Assembly: GCA_003649495.1 (NCBI GenBank)
Contig: QMRZ01000094.1
Coordinates: forward strand, 1-6,239
Source: Thermoprotei archaeon
GTDB taxonomy: Archaea > Thermoproteota > Thermoprotei > Thermofilales > Thermofilaceae
Reading direction: 5' to 3'
Length of the DNA: 6,239 bases
Part shown: piece by piece, positions 1 to 4,408 of the stretch
How the letters are laid out: each line of letters starts with the position of its first letter
How positions within the stretch are numbered: the first letter of the stretch is position 1
The notes under the pieces: model-generated
What the model was told of the DNA's origin: nothing
What the model saw: only the letters and a program-made list of their open reading frames with translations
Database searches by the model: none
Made by a program: the position numbers and the translations under genes

Positions 1-213
1 ACACAGGTAGCCTCCATAGGCTCGGGTGGGCGGCCTGTGCCCCCTCCTCTCCTCCCTAGCGCTCATCCTCGGGAACCCGTGTAGCGGGCGGTTACATATG
101 GCGCACTGGGGATGATCATGCTTCTTGTCTATGATGTGAATTACCAGCCTGCCGCCGGGGGTCCTCACGAGCTTCCTCTTAGTGGTCCTAGACCTGAGCG
201 CTGGCCTAGGCAT
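1..213 (-). CDS. rpl34e: 50S ribosomal protein eL34 (partial, C-terminus beyond window start)
   Basis: Read on the minus strand from the ATG at 213-211, the frame stays open to the window edge for 71 codons. It begins MPRPALRSRT, followed by RTPGGRLVIH (residues 17-26), the zinc-knuckle pair C37-A-I-C40, and the C-terminal signature AYGGYLC with C71 starting the second CxxC, which is cut off. This N-terminal pattern is characteristic of archaeal/eukaryotic eL34, a small zinc-binding protein of the large ribosomal subunit. The full protein is about 85-90 residues, so roughly the last 15-20 are missing here. There is no clear Shine-Dalgarno at a usual spacing, and the ATG lies 26 bases from the centre of the TATA box at 236-244, so a leaderless mRNA is likely. 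It is divergent from the DUF106/EMC3-like gene. In many archaea these two genes lie close together near secY-adk-cmk-rpl14e, which supports both calls. Confidence 0.93.
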   Translation of the reverse strand, partial: MPRPALRSRTTKRKLVRTPGGRLVIHIIDKKHDHPQCAICNRPLHGFPRMSAREERRGHRPPTRAYGGYLC

Positions 214-235
214 CCTTCTCCCCTACGGCGTGCAT

Positions 236-244
236 CTTATAAAC
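236..244. promoter_or_regulatory. Shared bidirectional TATA box between eL34 and the DUF106/EMC3-like gene
   Basis: CTTATAAAC contains the palindrome TTATAA (237-242). Its centre is about 26.5 bases from the eL34 ATG (213) and 27.5 bases from the DUF106 GTG (267). Archaeal TATA boxes normally sit 25-27 bases upstream of the transcription start, so both mRNAs would start at or within a base or two of their start codons (leaderless). No second TATA-like element is visible in the 53-bp gap. What is seen is the motif and spacing; bidirectional use is inferred. Confidence 0.7.
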
Positions 245-266
245 TTTAGCCGGTAGGGGCCTTGCA

Positions 267-776
267 GTGTACGCTGAGCTCGTGGAGGCGCTGAGGGGGG
301 CTCTGGATCCACTTCTCAGCGGCAGGGTAGCGGCCCTGACAGCTACAGCGCTGATGTACCTATCTTTCGCCCTCATGAGGGCTATCAGCGCCCTAGTCGT
401 GAACCGCGAGAAGATAGCTAGGATCGAGGCCGAGGTTAATGAGTGGGAGGAGAGGAGGAGGCGAGCCATAGAGGCGCGCGATAGGAGGATGTACGAGAGG
501 GTGATGAGGGAGAGGAGCAGGATAGAGAGGCTTAGGTGGGAGATGAGCAAGGAGAGGCTCAAGGGCTCAATCGCCTCAATAATCGCCTGGCTAACGTTCT
601 TCAAGCTACTCTGGGATGCAGTGGGGGGAGGGAGGCCTGTCGTGTTGCTCCCCCTGCCCACCGGCTACTCGAAGGCGCCGTTCTTTACGTGGTTCCTCCT
701 GAACAGCTTCTGGGCTGGCGCGCTGATAGATAAGGCGTGGAGGGGCGTGAAAGCACTAGTGCATACGGAGAGGTGA
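267..776 (+). CDS. DUF106 / EMC3-TMCO1-like membrane protein (archaeal Oxa1/YidC superfamily)
   Basis: This 169-aa membrane protein has the layout of the archaeal DUF106 family: a hydrophobic helix at about residues 20-45, a highly charged Arg/Glu coiled-coil hairpin at about 46-97 facing the cytoplasm, a second helix at about 100-118, a Gly/Pro loop at 119-135, and a third helix at about 137-154. DUF106 proteins are the archaeal members of the Oxa1 superfamily (relatives of YidC, EMC3, TMCO1 and Get1), thought to help insert membrane proteins with the ribosome and Sec translocon. The family call rests on topology, the charged hairpin and the neighbouring eL34 gene, not on a unique motif. GTG at 267 is chosen because an in-frame stop lies at 240-242 and the TATA box sits about 27 bases upstream, predicting a leaderless message. 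The gene is divergent from eL34, whereas the two are usually colinear. Confidence 0.82.
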   Translation: MYAELVEALRGALDPLLSGRVAALTATALMYLSFALMRAISALVVNREKIARIEAEVNEWEERRRRAIEARDRRMYERVMRERSRIERLRWEMSKERLKGSIASIIAWLTFFKLLWDAVGGGRPVVLLPLPTGYSKAPFFTWFLLNSFWAGALIDKAWRGVKALVHTER

Positions 777-870
777 GGCCTCCTCTGCAGTACTCCTCGC
801 CTATCAGGAGACGGGCCGTCCCCCTCACTCAAGTCAGGCACTCAGGCTCACTCTAAGTTAATCCCTCGAC

Positions 871-938
871 CCAGCGCTGAGGAGTGTCACATACCTCAGA
901 GCCCTAAGCGCTGGAAGGCTCAGGGGGAACTCCTCAGC
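871..938. repeat. Overlapping, mutually exclusive inverted repeats
   Basis: Two perfect inverted repeats share bases. CCAGCGCT (871-878) pairs with AGCGCTGG (907-914), with GAGG (879-882) able to extend inward to CCTC (894-897). Alternatively GCTGAGGAGT (876-885) pairs with ACTCCTCAGC (929-938). Only one can form at a time in RNA. The region lies downstream of the DUF106 stop and upstream of the EF-1alpha TATA box, so it would be in a DUF106 3' end, in a small RNA of its own, or untranscribed. No function is assigned. Confidence 0.5.
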
Positions 939-966
939 TGTCAAACCCATTGCGCGCTGGCTGGTA

Positions 967-982
967 GAAAGTCTTATTAAAC
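967..982 (+). promoter_or_regulatory. BRE/TATA promoter of EF-1alpha
   Basis: A purine-rich GAAAG (967-971, BRE-like) precedes the A/T-rich CTTATTAAA (973-981). With a spacing of about 26 bases, transcription would start near 1003, giving a leader of about 10 bases that just contains the ribosome binding site at 1005-1010. Confidence 0.65.
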
Positions 983-1004
983 CTTAGACCTGATCCTCAT
1001 TGCA

Positions 1005-1010
1005 GGTGAT
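1005..1010 (+). promoter_or_regulatory. Ribosome binding site of EF-1alpha
   Basis: GGTGAT matches the archaeal anti-Shine-Dalgarno (complement of GGAGGTGATC) and ends 3 bases before the ATG at 1014. It fixes that start among nearby options. Confidence 0.7.
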
Positions 1011-1013
1011 GTC

Positions 1014-2333
1014 ATGAGCTCGGCAGGGAGAGCCTCGGGGTCTAAGAAACCCCATCTAAACTTAGTGGTGATTGGCCACGTGGACCACGGTAAGTCGACG
1101 CTGATGGGTAGGTTCCTCTATGAGATAGGCGCGGTGGATGAGAGGATAATCAGGGAGTACGAGGAGGAGGCGAAGAAGCTGGGCAGGGAGACGTGGAAAT
1201 TCGCGTGGGTGCTTGATAAGCTCAAGGAGGAGAGGGAGAGGGGTCTAACCATAGACCTGGGCTTCTACAAGTTCGAGACTAGGAAGTACTTCTTCACGCT
1301 GATTGACGCGCCGGGCCATAGGGATTTCGTCAAGAACATGGTCACGGGCGCGAGCCAGGCCGACTGTGCACTCCTCGTCGTCAGCGCGAAGGAGGGCGAG
1401 TACGAGGCTGGCATAAGCCCAGGCGGCCAGACGAGGGAGCACGCATTCCTAGCGAAGACGATGGGCGTGGACCAGATAATGGTCGCGATCAACAAGATGG
1501 ACACCGTCAACTACAGCCAGGAGAGGTACGAGGAGGTGAGGAGGGGCGTCGCCAGGCTCCTGAGGATGGTGGGCTACAACATCAATAAGGTGCAGTTCGT
1601 GCCTACCTCGGCCTGGTACGGCGACAACATCACTAAGAGAAGCGATAAGACGCCCTGGTACAAGGGCCCAACCCTCCTGGAGGCCTTCGACATGTTTGAG
1701 GAGCCCCCCAGGCCCATCGACAAGCCTCTTAGAATCCCAGTCCAGGACGTGTACTCCATCAGGGGCGTGGGCACTGTGCCTGTCGGCAGGGTCGAGACCG
1801 GCGTGCTGAAGGTGGGCGACGTCGTGGTCTTCATGCCGCCCAACGTGAAGGGCGAGGTCAAGTCAATAGAGACCCACCACGTTAGAATTGAGCAGGCGAT
1901 ACCCGGCGACAACATAGGCTTCAACGTCAAGGGCGTGGAGAGGAGCGCGCTGAGGCGCGGTTATGTCGCAGGCCACCCCGACAAGCCGCCAACCGTCGCC
2001 GAGGAGTTCGTCGGGAGGATATTCGTCCTGTACCACCCGACCGCTATAGCCGCTGGCTATACCCCAGTGCTCCACGTTCACACCGCGACAGTCCCAGTGA
2101 GATTCGTGGCCATCGAGAAGAAGCTGGACCCGAGGACCGGCGCTACCGTGGAGGAGAACCCATCCTTCATCAAGCAGGGCGATGCCGCGGTAGTGAGGTT
2201 CAAGCCGCTTAAGCCAGTGGTCATAGAGAAGTACTCCGAGATACCGCAGCTGGGGAGGTTCGCCGTCAGGGACTCAGGCAGGACCATCGCAGCTGGCGTA
2301 GTGATAGATATCAAGCCCATGGAGATTAAGTGA
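1014..2333 (+). CDS. tuf: Translation elongation factor 1-alpha (aEF1A)
   Basis: This 439-aa GTPase delivers aminoacyl-tRNA to the ribosomal A site. All G-motifs are present: P-loop GHVDHGKST (21-29), switch I RERGLTIDL (74-82), DAPGH (98-102), NKMD (160-163) and TSAW (198-201). The N-terminal GTPase domain (about 1-225) is followed by two beta-barrel domains (about 230-325 and 330-439) that contact the tRNA acceptor arm and T-stem. Length and motif order are typical of archaeal/eukaryotic EF-1alpha rather than bacterial EF-Tu; for example the long helical insert after residue 42 and the tail ending DIKPMEIK. The start follows a well-placed GGTGAT. It is followed after 14 bases by rpsJ, a linkage conserved in many archaea, so the two are probably co-transcribed. 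No anomaly is visible. Confidence 0.98.
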   Translation: MSSAGRASGSKKPHLNLVVIGHVDHGKSTLMGRFLYEIGAVDERIIREYEEEAKKLGRETWKFAWVLDKLKEERERGLTIDLGFYKFETRKYFFTLIDAPGHRDFVKNMVTGASQADCALLVVSAKEGEYEAGISPGGQTREHAFLAKTMGVDQIMVAINKMDTVNYSQERYEEVRRGVARLLRMVGYNINKVQFVPTSAWYGDNITKRSDKTPWYKGPTLLEAFDMFEEPPRPIDKPLRIPVQDVYSIRGVGTVPVGRVETGVLKVGDVVVFMPPNVKGEVKSIETHHVRIEQAIPGDNIGFNVKGVERSALRRGYVAGHPDKPPTVAEEFVGRIFVLYHPTAIAAGYTPVLHVHTATVPVRFVAIEKKLDPRTGATVEENPSFIKQGDAAVVRFKPLKPVVIEKYSEIPQLGRFAVRDSGRTIAAGVVIDIKPMEIK

Positions 2334-2347
2334 GGTAGAGTGACGAG

Positions 2348-2656
2348 ATGCCCCGCGTAGTACGAATCAAACTATACAGCACCTCCGTCGAGGACCTAAA
2401 CTCCGTATGCGAGGAGATCAAAGCAATCGCTAAGAGGACGGGAATAAAGATGCGAGGCCCCATCCCCCTGCCAACTAGGAGGCTGATAGTCACTGTGAGG
2501 AAGGCTCCCAGCGGCCAGGGCTACCATACCTTTGATCACTGGGAGATGAGGATACATAAGAGGATAATAGACATGGACGCCGACGAGCGGGCAATGCGGC
2601 AGTTGATGAGAATCAGAGTGCCCAGGAGCGTCAGAGTTGAGATAGAGATCAAGTAG
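2348..2656 (+). CDS. rpsJ: 30S ribosomal protein uS10
   Basis: This 102-aa protein is full length for archaeal uS10. Recognisable segments are the N-terminal beta strand RVVRIKLYST (3-12), the conserved loop GPIPLPT (37-43) that reaches towards the 30S head, TFDHWEMRIHKRIID (61-75) and the C-terminal strand VRVEIEIK. It sits in the head of the small subunit. The ATG lies 14 bases after the EF-1alpha stop; GAGGT (2332-2336), overlapping that stop, or GTGA (2340-2343) can serve as ribosome binding site. With no promoter-like A/T stretch in the gap, it is best read as the second gene of the EF-1alpha operon. A T5 run at 2684-2688 probably ends the transcript. Confidence 0.97.
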   Translation: MPRVVRIKLYSTSVEDLNSVCEEIKAIAKRTGIKMRGPIPLPTRRLIVTVRKAPSGQGYHTFDHWEMRIHKRIIDMDADERAMRQLMRIRVPRSVRVEIEIK

Positions 2657-2683
2657 GGCCATATTCACGTGCGGTCATCGGCA

Positions 2684-2688
2684 TTTTT
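2684..2688 (+). terminator. T-run terminator after rpsJ
   Basis: A run of five T (in ATTTTTA) 28 bases after the rpsJ stop, without a strong hairpin, fits the U-rich termination signals typical of archaea. It separates the tuf-rpsJ unit from the tRNA promoter at 2704. Confidence 0.5.
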
Positions 2689-2703
2689 ACCCGGGTAGAA
2701 TCG

Positions 2704-2711
2704 TTAATAAG
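2704..2711 (+). promoter_or_regulatory. TATA box of the tRNA-Ser gene
   Basis: TTAATAAG, preceded by a purine-rich stretch (TAGAATC, 2696-2702), is centred about 27 bases before the first base of the tRNA (2735). That is the normal archaeal spacing for a transcript starting at or next to the mature 5' end. Confidence 0.65.
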
Positions 2712-2734
2712 CCGCCTGTCCTACCTAAGCTAGG

Positions 2735-2835
2735 GCCGGGGTGGCCGAGTGGACCAAGGCGCCGGCCTTGAGCCGCTGGCGGGAAAGCCGGTACCCCCCT
2801 GGGGTGCCCGGGTTCGAATCCCGGCCCCGGCGCCA
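2735..2835 (+). tRNA. tRNA-Ser (anticodon UGA) with a 13-nt intron
   Basis: Acceptor stem GCCGGGG (2735-2741) pairs with CCCCGGC (2825-2831), followed by discriminator G and an encoded CCA. D-stem GCC (2744-2746)/GGC (2758-2760). Anticodon stem CCGGC (2762-2766) pairs perfectly with GCCGG (2787-2791) only when an intron is removed. The loop then reads C-T-TGA-G-A, with anticodon TGA at 2769-2771, decoding UCA and perhaps other UCN codons. The variable arm is long (ACCCC-CCT-GGGGT, 2793-2805), as in class II tRNAs. T-stem CCGGG (2808-2812)/CCCGG (2820-2824) encloses the loop TTCGAAT. G73 and the long variable arm identify serine rather than leucine, which has A73. The mature tRNA is 88 nt including CCA. 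Confidence 0.95.
2773..2785 (+). other. tRNA-Ser intron, 13 nt, canonical position 37/38, BHB motif
   Basis: Excision between G2772 (position 37) and A2786 (position 38) restores a 7-base anticodon loop. The precursor can form a bulge-helix-bulge. The 4-bp central helix is C2767-G2783, T2768-G2782, T2769-G2781 and G2770-C2780. The 3-nt bulges are AG^C (2771-2773) and AA^A (2784-2786), with both cuts at the expected bulge position. This is the substrate form of the archaeal tRNA splicing endonuclease. The intron-side helix is minimal, limited by the very short intron. Confidence 0.85.
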
Positions 2836-2839
2836 TGCT

Positions 2840-2853
2840 CTTTAAGCGCTTAA
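2840..2853 (+). promoter_or_regulatory. Possible TATA box / palindrome before the URO-D-like gene
   Basis: TTAAGCGCTTAA (2842-2853) is a perfect 12-bp palindrome just after the tRNA. Its left part, CTTTAAG, is centred about 24 bases before the GTG at 2867, slightly close for a TATA box, and would give a leaderless mRNA. No good Shine-Dalgarno is visible before that start. It could equally be a tRNA 3'-end processing or termination signal, or the gene could be read through from the tRNA. Confidence 0.35.
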
Positions 2854-2866
2854 GGGGCGTGCTAGT

Positions 2867-3928
2867 GTGAACTCCAGGGAGCGGTGCATAAGGGCTATAG
2901 AGAGGGAGGAGGTTGACATGGTGCCCCTCAACATCTGGATAGAGGCTCCTGAGCCCCTTAACAGCTTGATGGCGCACTTAGGCGTTGAGGAGTACGATAG
3001 GCTCCTGGAGGCACTGGGCGTGGACTACAGGGGGGATGTGGGGCTGAACATGGTCTCAATACGGCTGAAGGGGGGCTTTAAGGAGAGGTCCTACAGGGGT
3101 CTGGAGGGCAGGAGGTTATACAGGAACATGTGGGGAGTCGTCTATGCAATCTCAAGCGATGGGAGGACTACGATGCACGTGAAGCACCCGCTCCTAGAGA
3201 TGGAGCTCGACGAGTACCCCTGGCCGGAGGTTGATGAGGAGAGCATCGCACAGGTGGAGGAGGCTCGTCGCAGGTACGAGGACTATTGCCTCATGGGGTA
3301 CACGCTCCAGGCCTTCGAGACCCTCTGCGCCCTCTTCGGCTATAATGCGGCGCTCAGGGGCCTCATCACCGGGGATAAGAAGGTGTTGAAAGCCCTGGAC
3401 AAGCTCTTCGAAATAACGTTCAGGCAGGCTGAGCTCCTGGTAGAGGCTGGCGTGGACCAGGTATACAATGGAGACGACGTGGGGGCTCAGACCACGATGA
3501 TGATTTCTCCAGCTACCTGGAGGAGGTACTTGAAGCCCTATTACCAGAGGCTCGCGTACCTGGTGCACAAGGGCGGCGCCTTCCTCCACCTCCACAGCGA
3601 TGGGTGGATAGAGCCGATAATCCCCGACCTGGTGGAGATAGGGGTCGACGTGCTGGAGCCTCTACAGCCCGAGGCCATGGATCCGCAGAGGGTGAAGGAG
3701 GCCTACGGCGATAAGCTCAGCTTCGAGGGTGCGATAAGCGTGCAGAGGACCCTGCCCTTCGGAACCCCTGAGGAGGTGGCTGAGGAGGCTAGGGAGAGGC
3801 TGGAGAGCCTAGGGCCCACCGGCTATATACTCAGGCCCTCCCACACCATCACGCCCGAGACCCCCATCCGCAACATAATAGCCCTATATGAGGCCGCTAA
3901 CAACTACAGGAGAGTCGGGAGGCGCTAG
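2867..3928 (+). CDS. URO-D superfamily protein (uroporphyrinogen decarboxylase / corrinoid methyltransferase-like), substrate unknown
   Basis: This 353-aa TIM-barrel protein is of the URO-D superfamily. Support comes from the typical N-terminus NSRERCIRAIEREEVDMVPL (2-21), the central Asp pair in YNGDDVGAQ (200-208) followed by the ISPATWRRYLKPYYQRL-type helix (213-229), HLHSDGWIEPIIPDLVEIGVD (241-261), FEGAISVQRTLPFGTPEEV (287-305) and the C-terminal SHTITPETPIRNIIALYEA (325-343). It lacks the HemE N-terminal Arg/Gln substrate motif, so haem-pathway decarboxylase activity is unlikely. At the site where MtaA/MtbA-type methyltransferases have a zinc-ligand Cys after His, it has H243-S-D-G246 with no Cys, so the zinc-thiol chemistry of those enzymes is also doubtful. 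GTG at 2867 is chosen because the family N-terminus begins there. Its stop overlaps that of the convergent gene by 4 bases (3925-3928). No corrinoid protein gene lies nearby, so the reaction cannot be assigned. Confidence 0.85.
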   Translation: MNSRERCIRAIEREEVDMVPLNIWIEAPEPLNSLMAHLGVEEYDRLLEALGVDYRGDVGLNMVSIRLKGGFKERSYRGLEGRRLYRNMWGVVYAISSDGRTTMHVKHPLLEMELDEYPWPEVDEESIAQVEEARRRYEDYCLMGYTLQAFETLCALFGYNAALRGLITGDKKVLKALDKLFEITFRQAELLVEAGVDQVYNGDDVGAQTTMMISPATWRRYLKPYYQRLAYLVHKGGAFLHLHSDGWIEPIIPDLVEIGVDVLEPLQPEAMDPQRVKEAYGDKLSFEGAISVQRTLPFGTPEEVAEEARERLESLGPTGYILRPSHTITPETPIRNIIALYEAANNYRRVGRR

Positions 3929-4296
3929 CGCGCCACGCCTGGCACTAAGCCCAGGCTCCTCATCACGAGCTGCAGCCCCTCCCGCGTAACCTTGCCTGAG
4001 GGGCCCACCACCATCTCGCGAGGGGGGTATATCAGGTACCCCTTGTAGTACCCGCTGGGGTTAGCGTAGTAGAAGGTGTGGATGACGAATATCAGCAGGT
4101 TCAGCTGCCTAGCGGTAAACGTCCTCTCCAGCCTTCTAGCCTCCTCCTCATCTATCTCAACCCTCGCCATCAATGACTCTATGATCCCCTCCGGGTCCTC
4201 ATCCATTGCTGAGAGCAGATCAGACAGCTCGAGGCCTGCATCCCTCAAGAAATCGGCTAGCGCCTCCTTCAACGTTATGACTCTCCTCAACAGCAC
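3925..4296 (-). CDS. Uncharacterised archaeal protein, 123 aa
   Basis: I do not recognise this family. The protein is soluble with no signal or membrane segment. It starts with a predicted helical, acidic region (about 8-60, including MDEDPEGIIESL and a run of Glu/Arg at 48-58). Next comes a hydrophobic core helix, RQLNLLIFVIHTFYY (63-77), then an aromatic Gly/Tyr turn (GYYKGYLIYPP, 82-92) and a C-terminal helix. The helical N-terminal half could be a small DNA- or protein-binding domain, but no motif proves it. GTG at 4296 is preceded by a G-rich run (GGGGGGTG) that may act as ribosome binding site. The 17-bp repeat with CATAAGG lies 35 bases upstream. Coding is supported by the long open frame between two genes and the tight 4-base CTAG stop overlap with the URO-D gene. 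It is transcribed alone, divergently from the coiled-coil operon. Confidence 0.7.
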   Translation of the reverse strand: MLLRRVITLKEALADFLRDAGLELSDLLSAMDEDPEGIIESLMARVEIDEEEARRLERTFTARQLNLLIFVIHTFYYANPSGYYKGYLIYPPREMVVGPSGKVTREGLQLVMRSLGLVPGVAR

Positions 4297-4330
4297 CCAC
4301 CCCCCGAGCCGTGCTAACTGCCTCGGAGGG

Positions 4331-4347
4331 CCTTATGAGGCTGGCGC
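4331..4347 (-). repeat. 17-bp repeat, copy 1 (upstream of the 123-aa gene)
   Basis: CCTTATGAGGCTGGCGC on the plus strand; on the minus strand it reads GCGCCAGCCTCATAAGG. It is identical to 5783-5799 and is not explained by coding sequence. CATAAGG could be the TATA element of the leftward gene, with a start near 4309 and a leader of about 13 bases. CCTtatgAGG is a partial palindrome, as in operator sites. Confidence 0.55.
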
Positions 4348-4369
4348 CTCAAAGCCGGAAAGATAGAGC

Positions 4370-4378
4370 TAAAATTAT
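4370..4378 (+). promoter_or_regulatory. TATA box of the coiled-coil gene pair
   Basis: TAAAATTAT is the only strongly A/T-rich run in the 112-bp divergent gap, preceded by a purine-rich GATAGAGC (4362-4369, BRE-like). A start about 26 bases on (near 4400) would give a leader of about 9 bases carrying the GGAGG ribosome binding site. Confidence 0.6.
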
Positions 4379-4396
4379 CCGCTTACATTTCCTGCT

Positions 4397-4405
4397 GGGA
4401 GGAGG
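4397..4405 (+). promoter_or_regulatory. Strong ribosome binding site for the Cys-cluster coiled-coil gene
   Basis: GGGAGGAGG ends 3 bases before the GTG at 4409. Its strength and spacing decide for this GTG start, which also places the first cysteine at residue 5. Confidence 0.7.
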
Positions 4406-4408
4406 AAC

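Larger units (their letters stand above)
777..1013. other. Gene-free stretch between DUF106 and EF-1alpha genes
   Basis: I find no convincing coding frame, tRNA or C/D-box sRNA here. A short hairpin follows the DUF106 stop (CTCCT 793-797 pairing with AGGAG 806-810, 8-base loop) and may help end that transcript, though no T-run follows it closely. The middle holds overlapping inverted repeats (871-938), and the right end holds the EF-1alpha promoter and ribosome binding site (967-1010). Confidence 0.6.

Noticed and set aside
206..661. Long open frame (151 codons) on the minus strand opposite the DUF106 gene
   Set aside because: It lies antisense to a gene with clear family topology, has a composition explained by the complement of Arg/Glu codons, and overlaps the eL34 start in another frame.
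2735..2835. Reading the tRNA without an intron, or as tRNA-Leu(GAG)
   Set aside because: Without an intron the anticodon loop has 8 bases and the stem contains a G-T pair; leucine would put a C at position 37 and needs A73. Removing 13 nt gives perfect stems, a normal loop and the G73 of serine.
3490..3560. ATGATGA resembling a C box of a C/D sRNA
   Set aside because: It lies inside the URO-D coding frame (Met-Met codons) and I find no matching D box or C'/D' pair at suitable spacing.
2867..3928. Calling the URO-D-like gene hemE
   Set aside because: The N-terminal HemE substrate-binding motif is absent and the HSDG site is unlike HemE; only the superfamily is supported.
4076..4366. Plus-strand open frame opposite the 123-aa gene
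   Set aside because: Its serine-rich composition is the mirror of Glu/Arg codons on the other strand; the leftward frame has better protein-like composition, a plausible start region and clean junctions.
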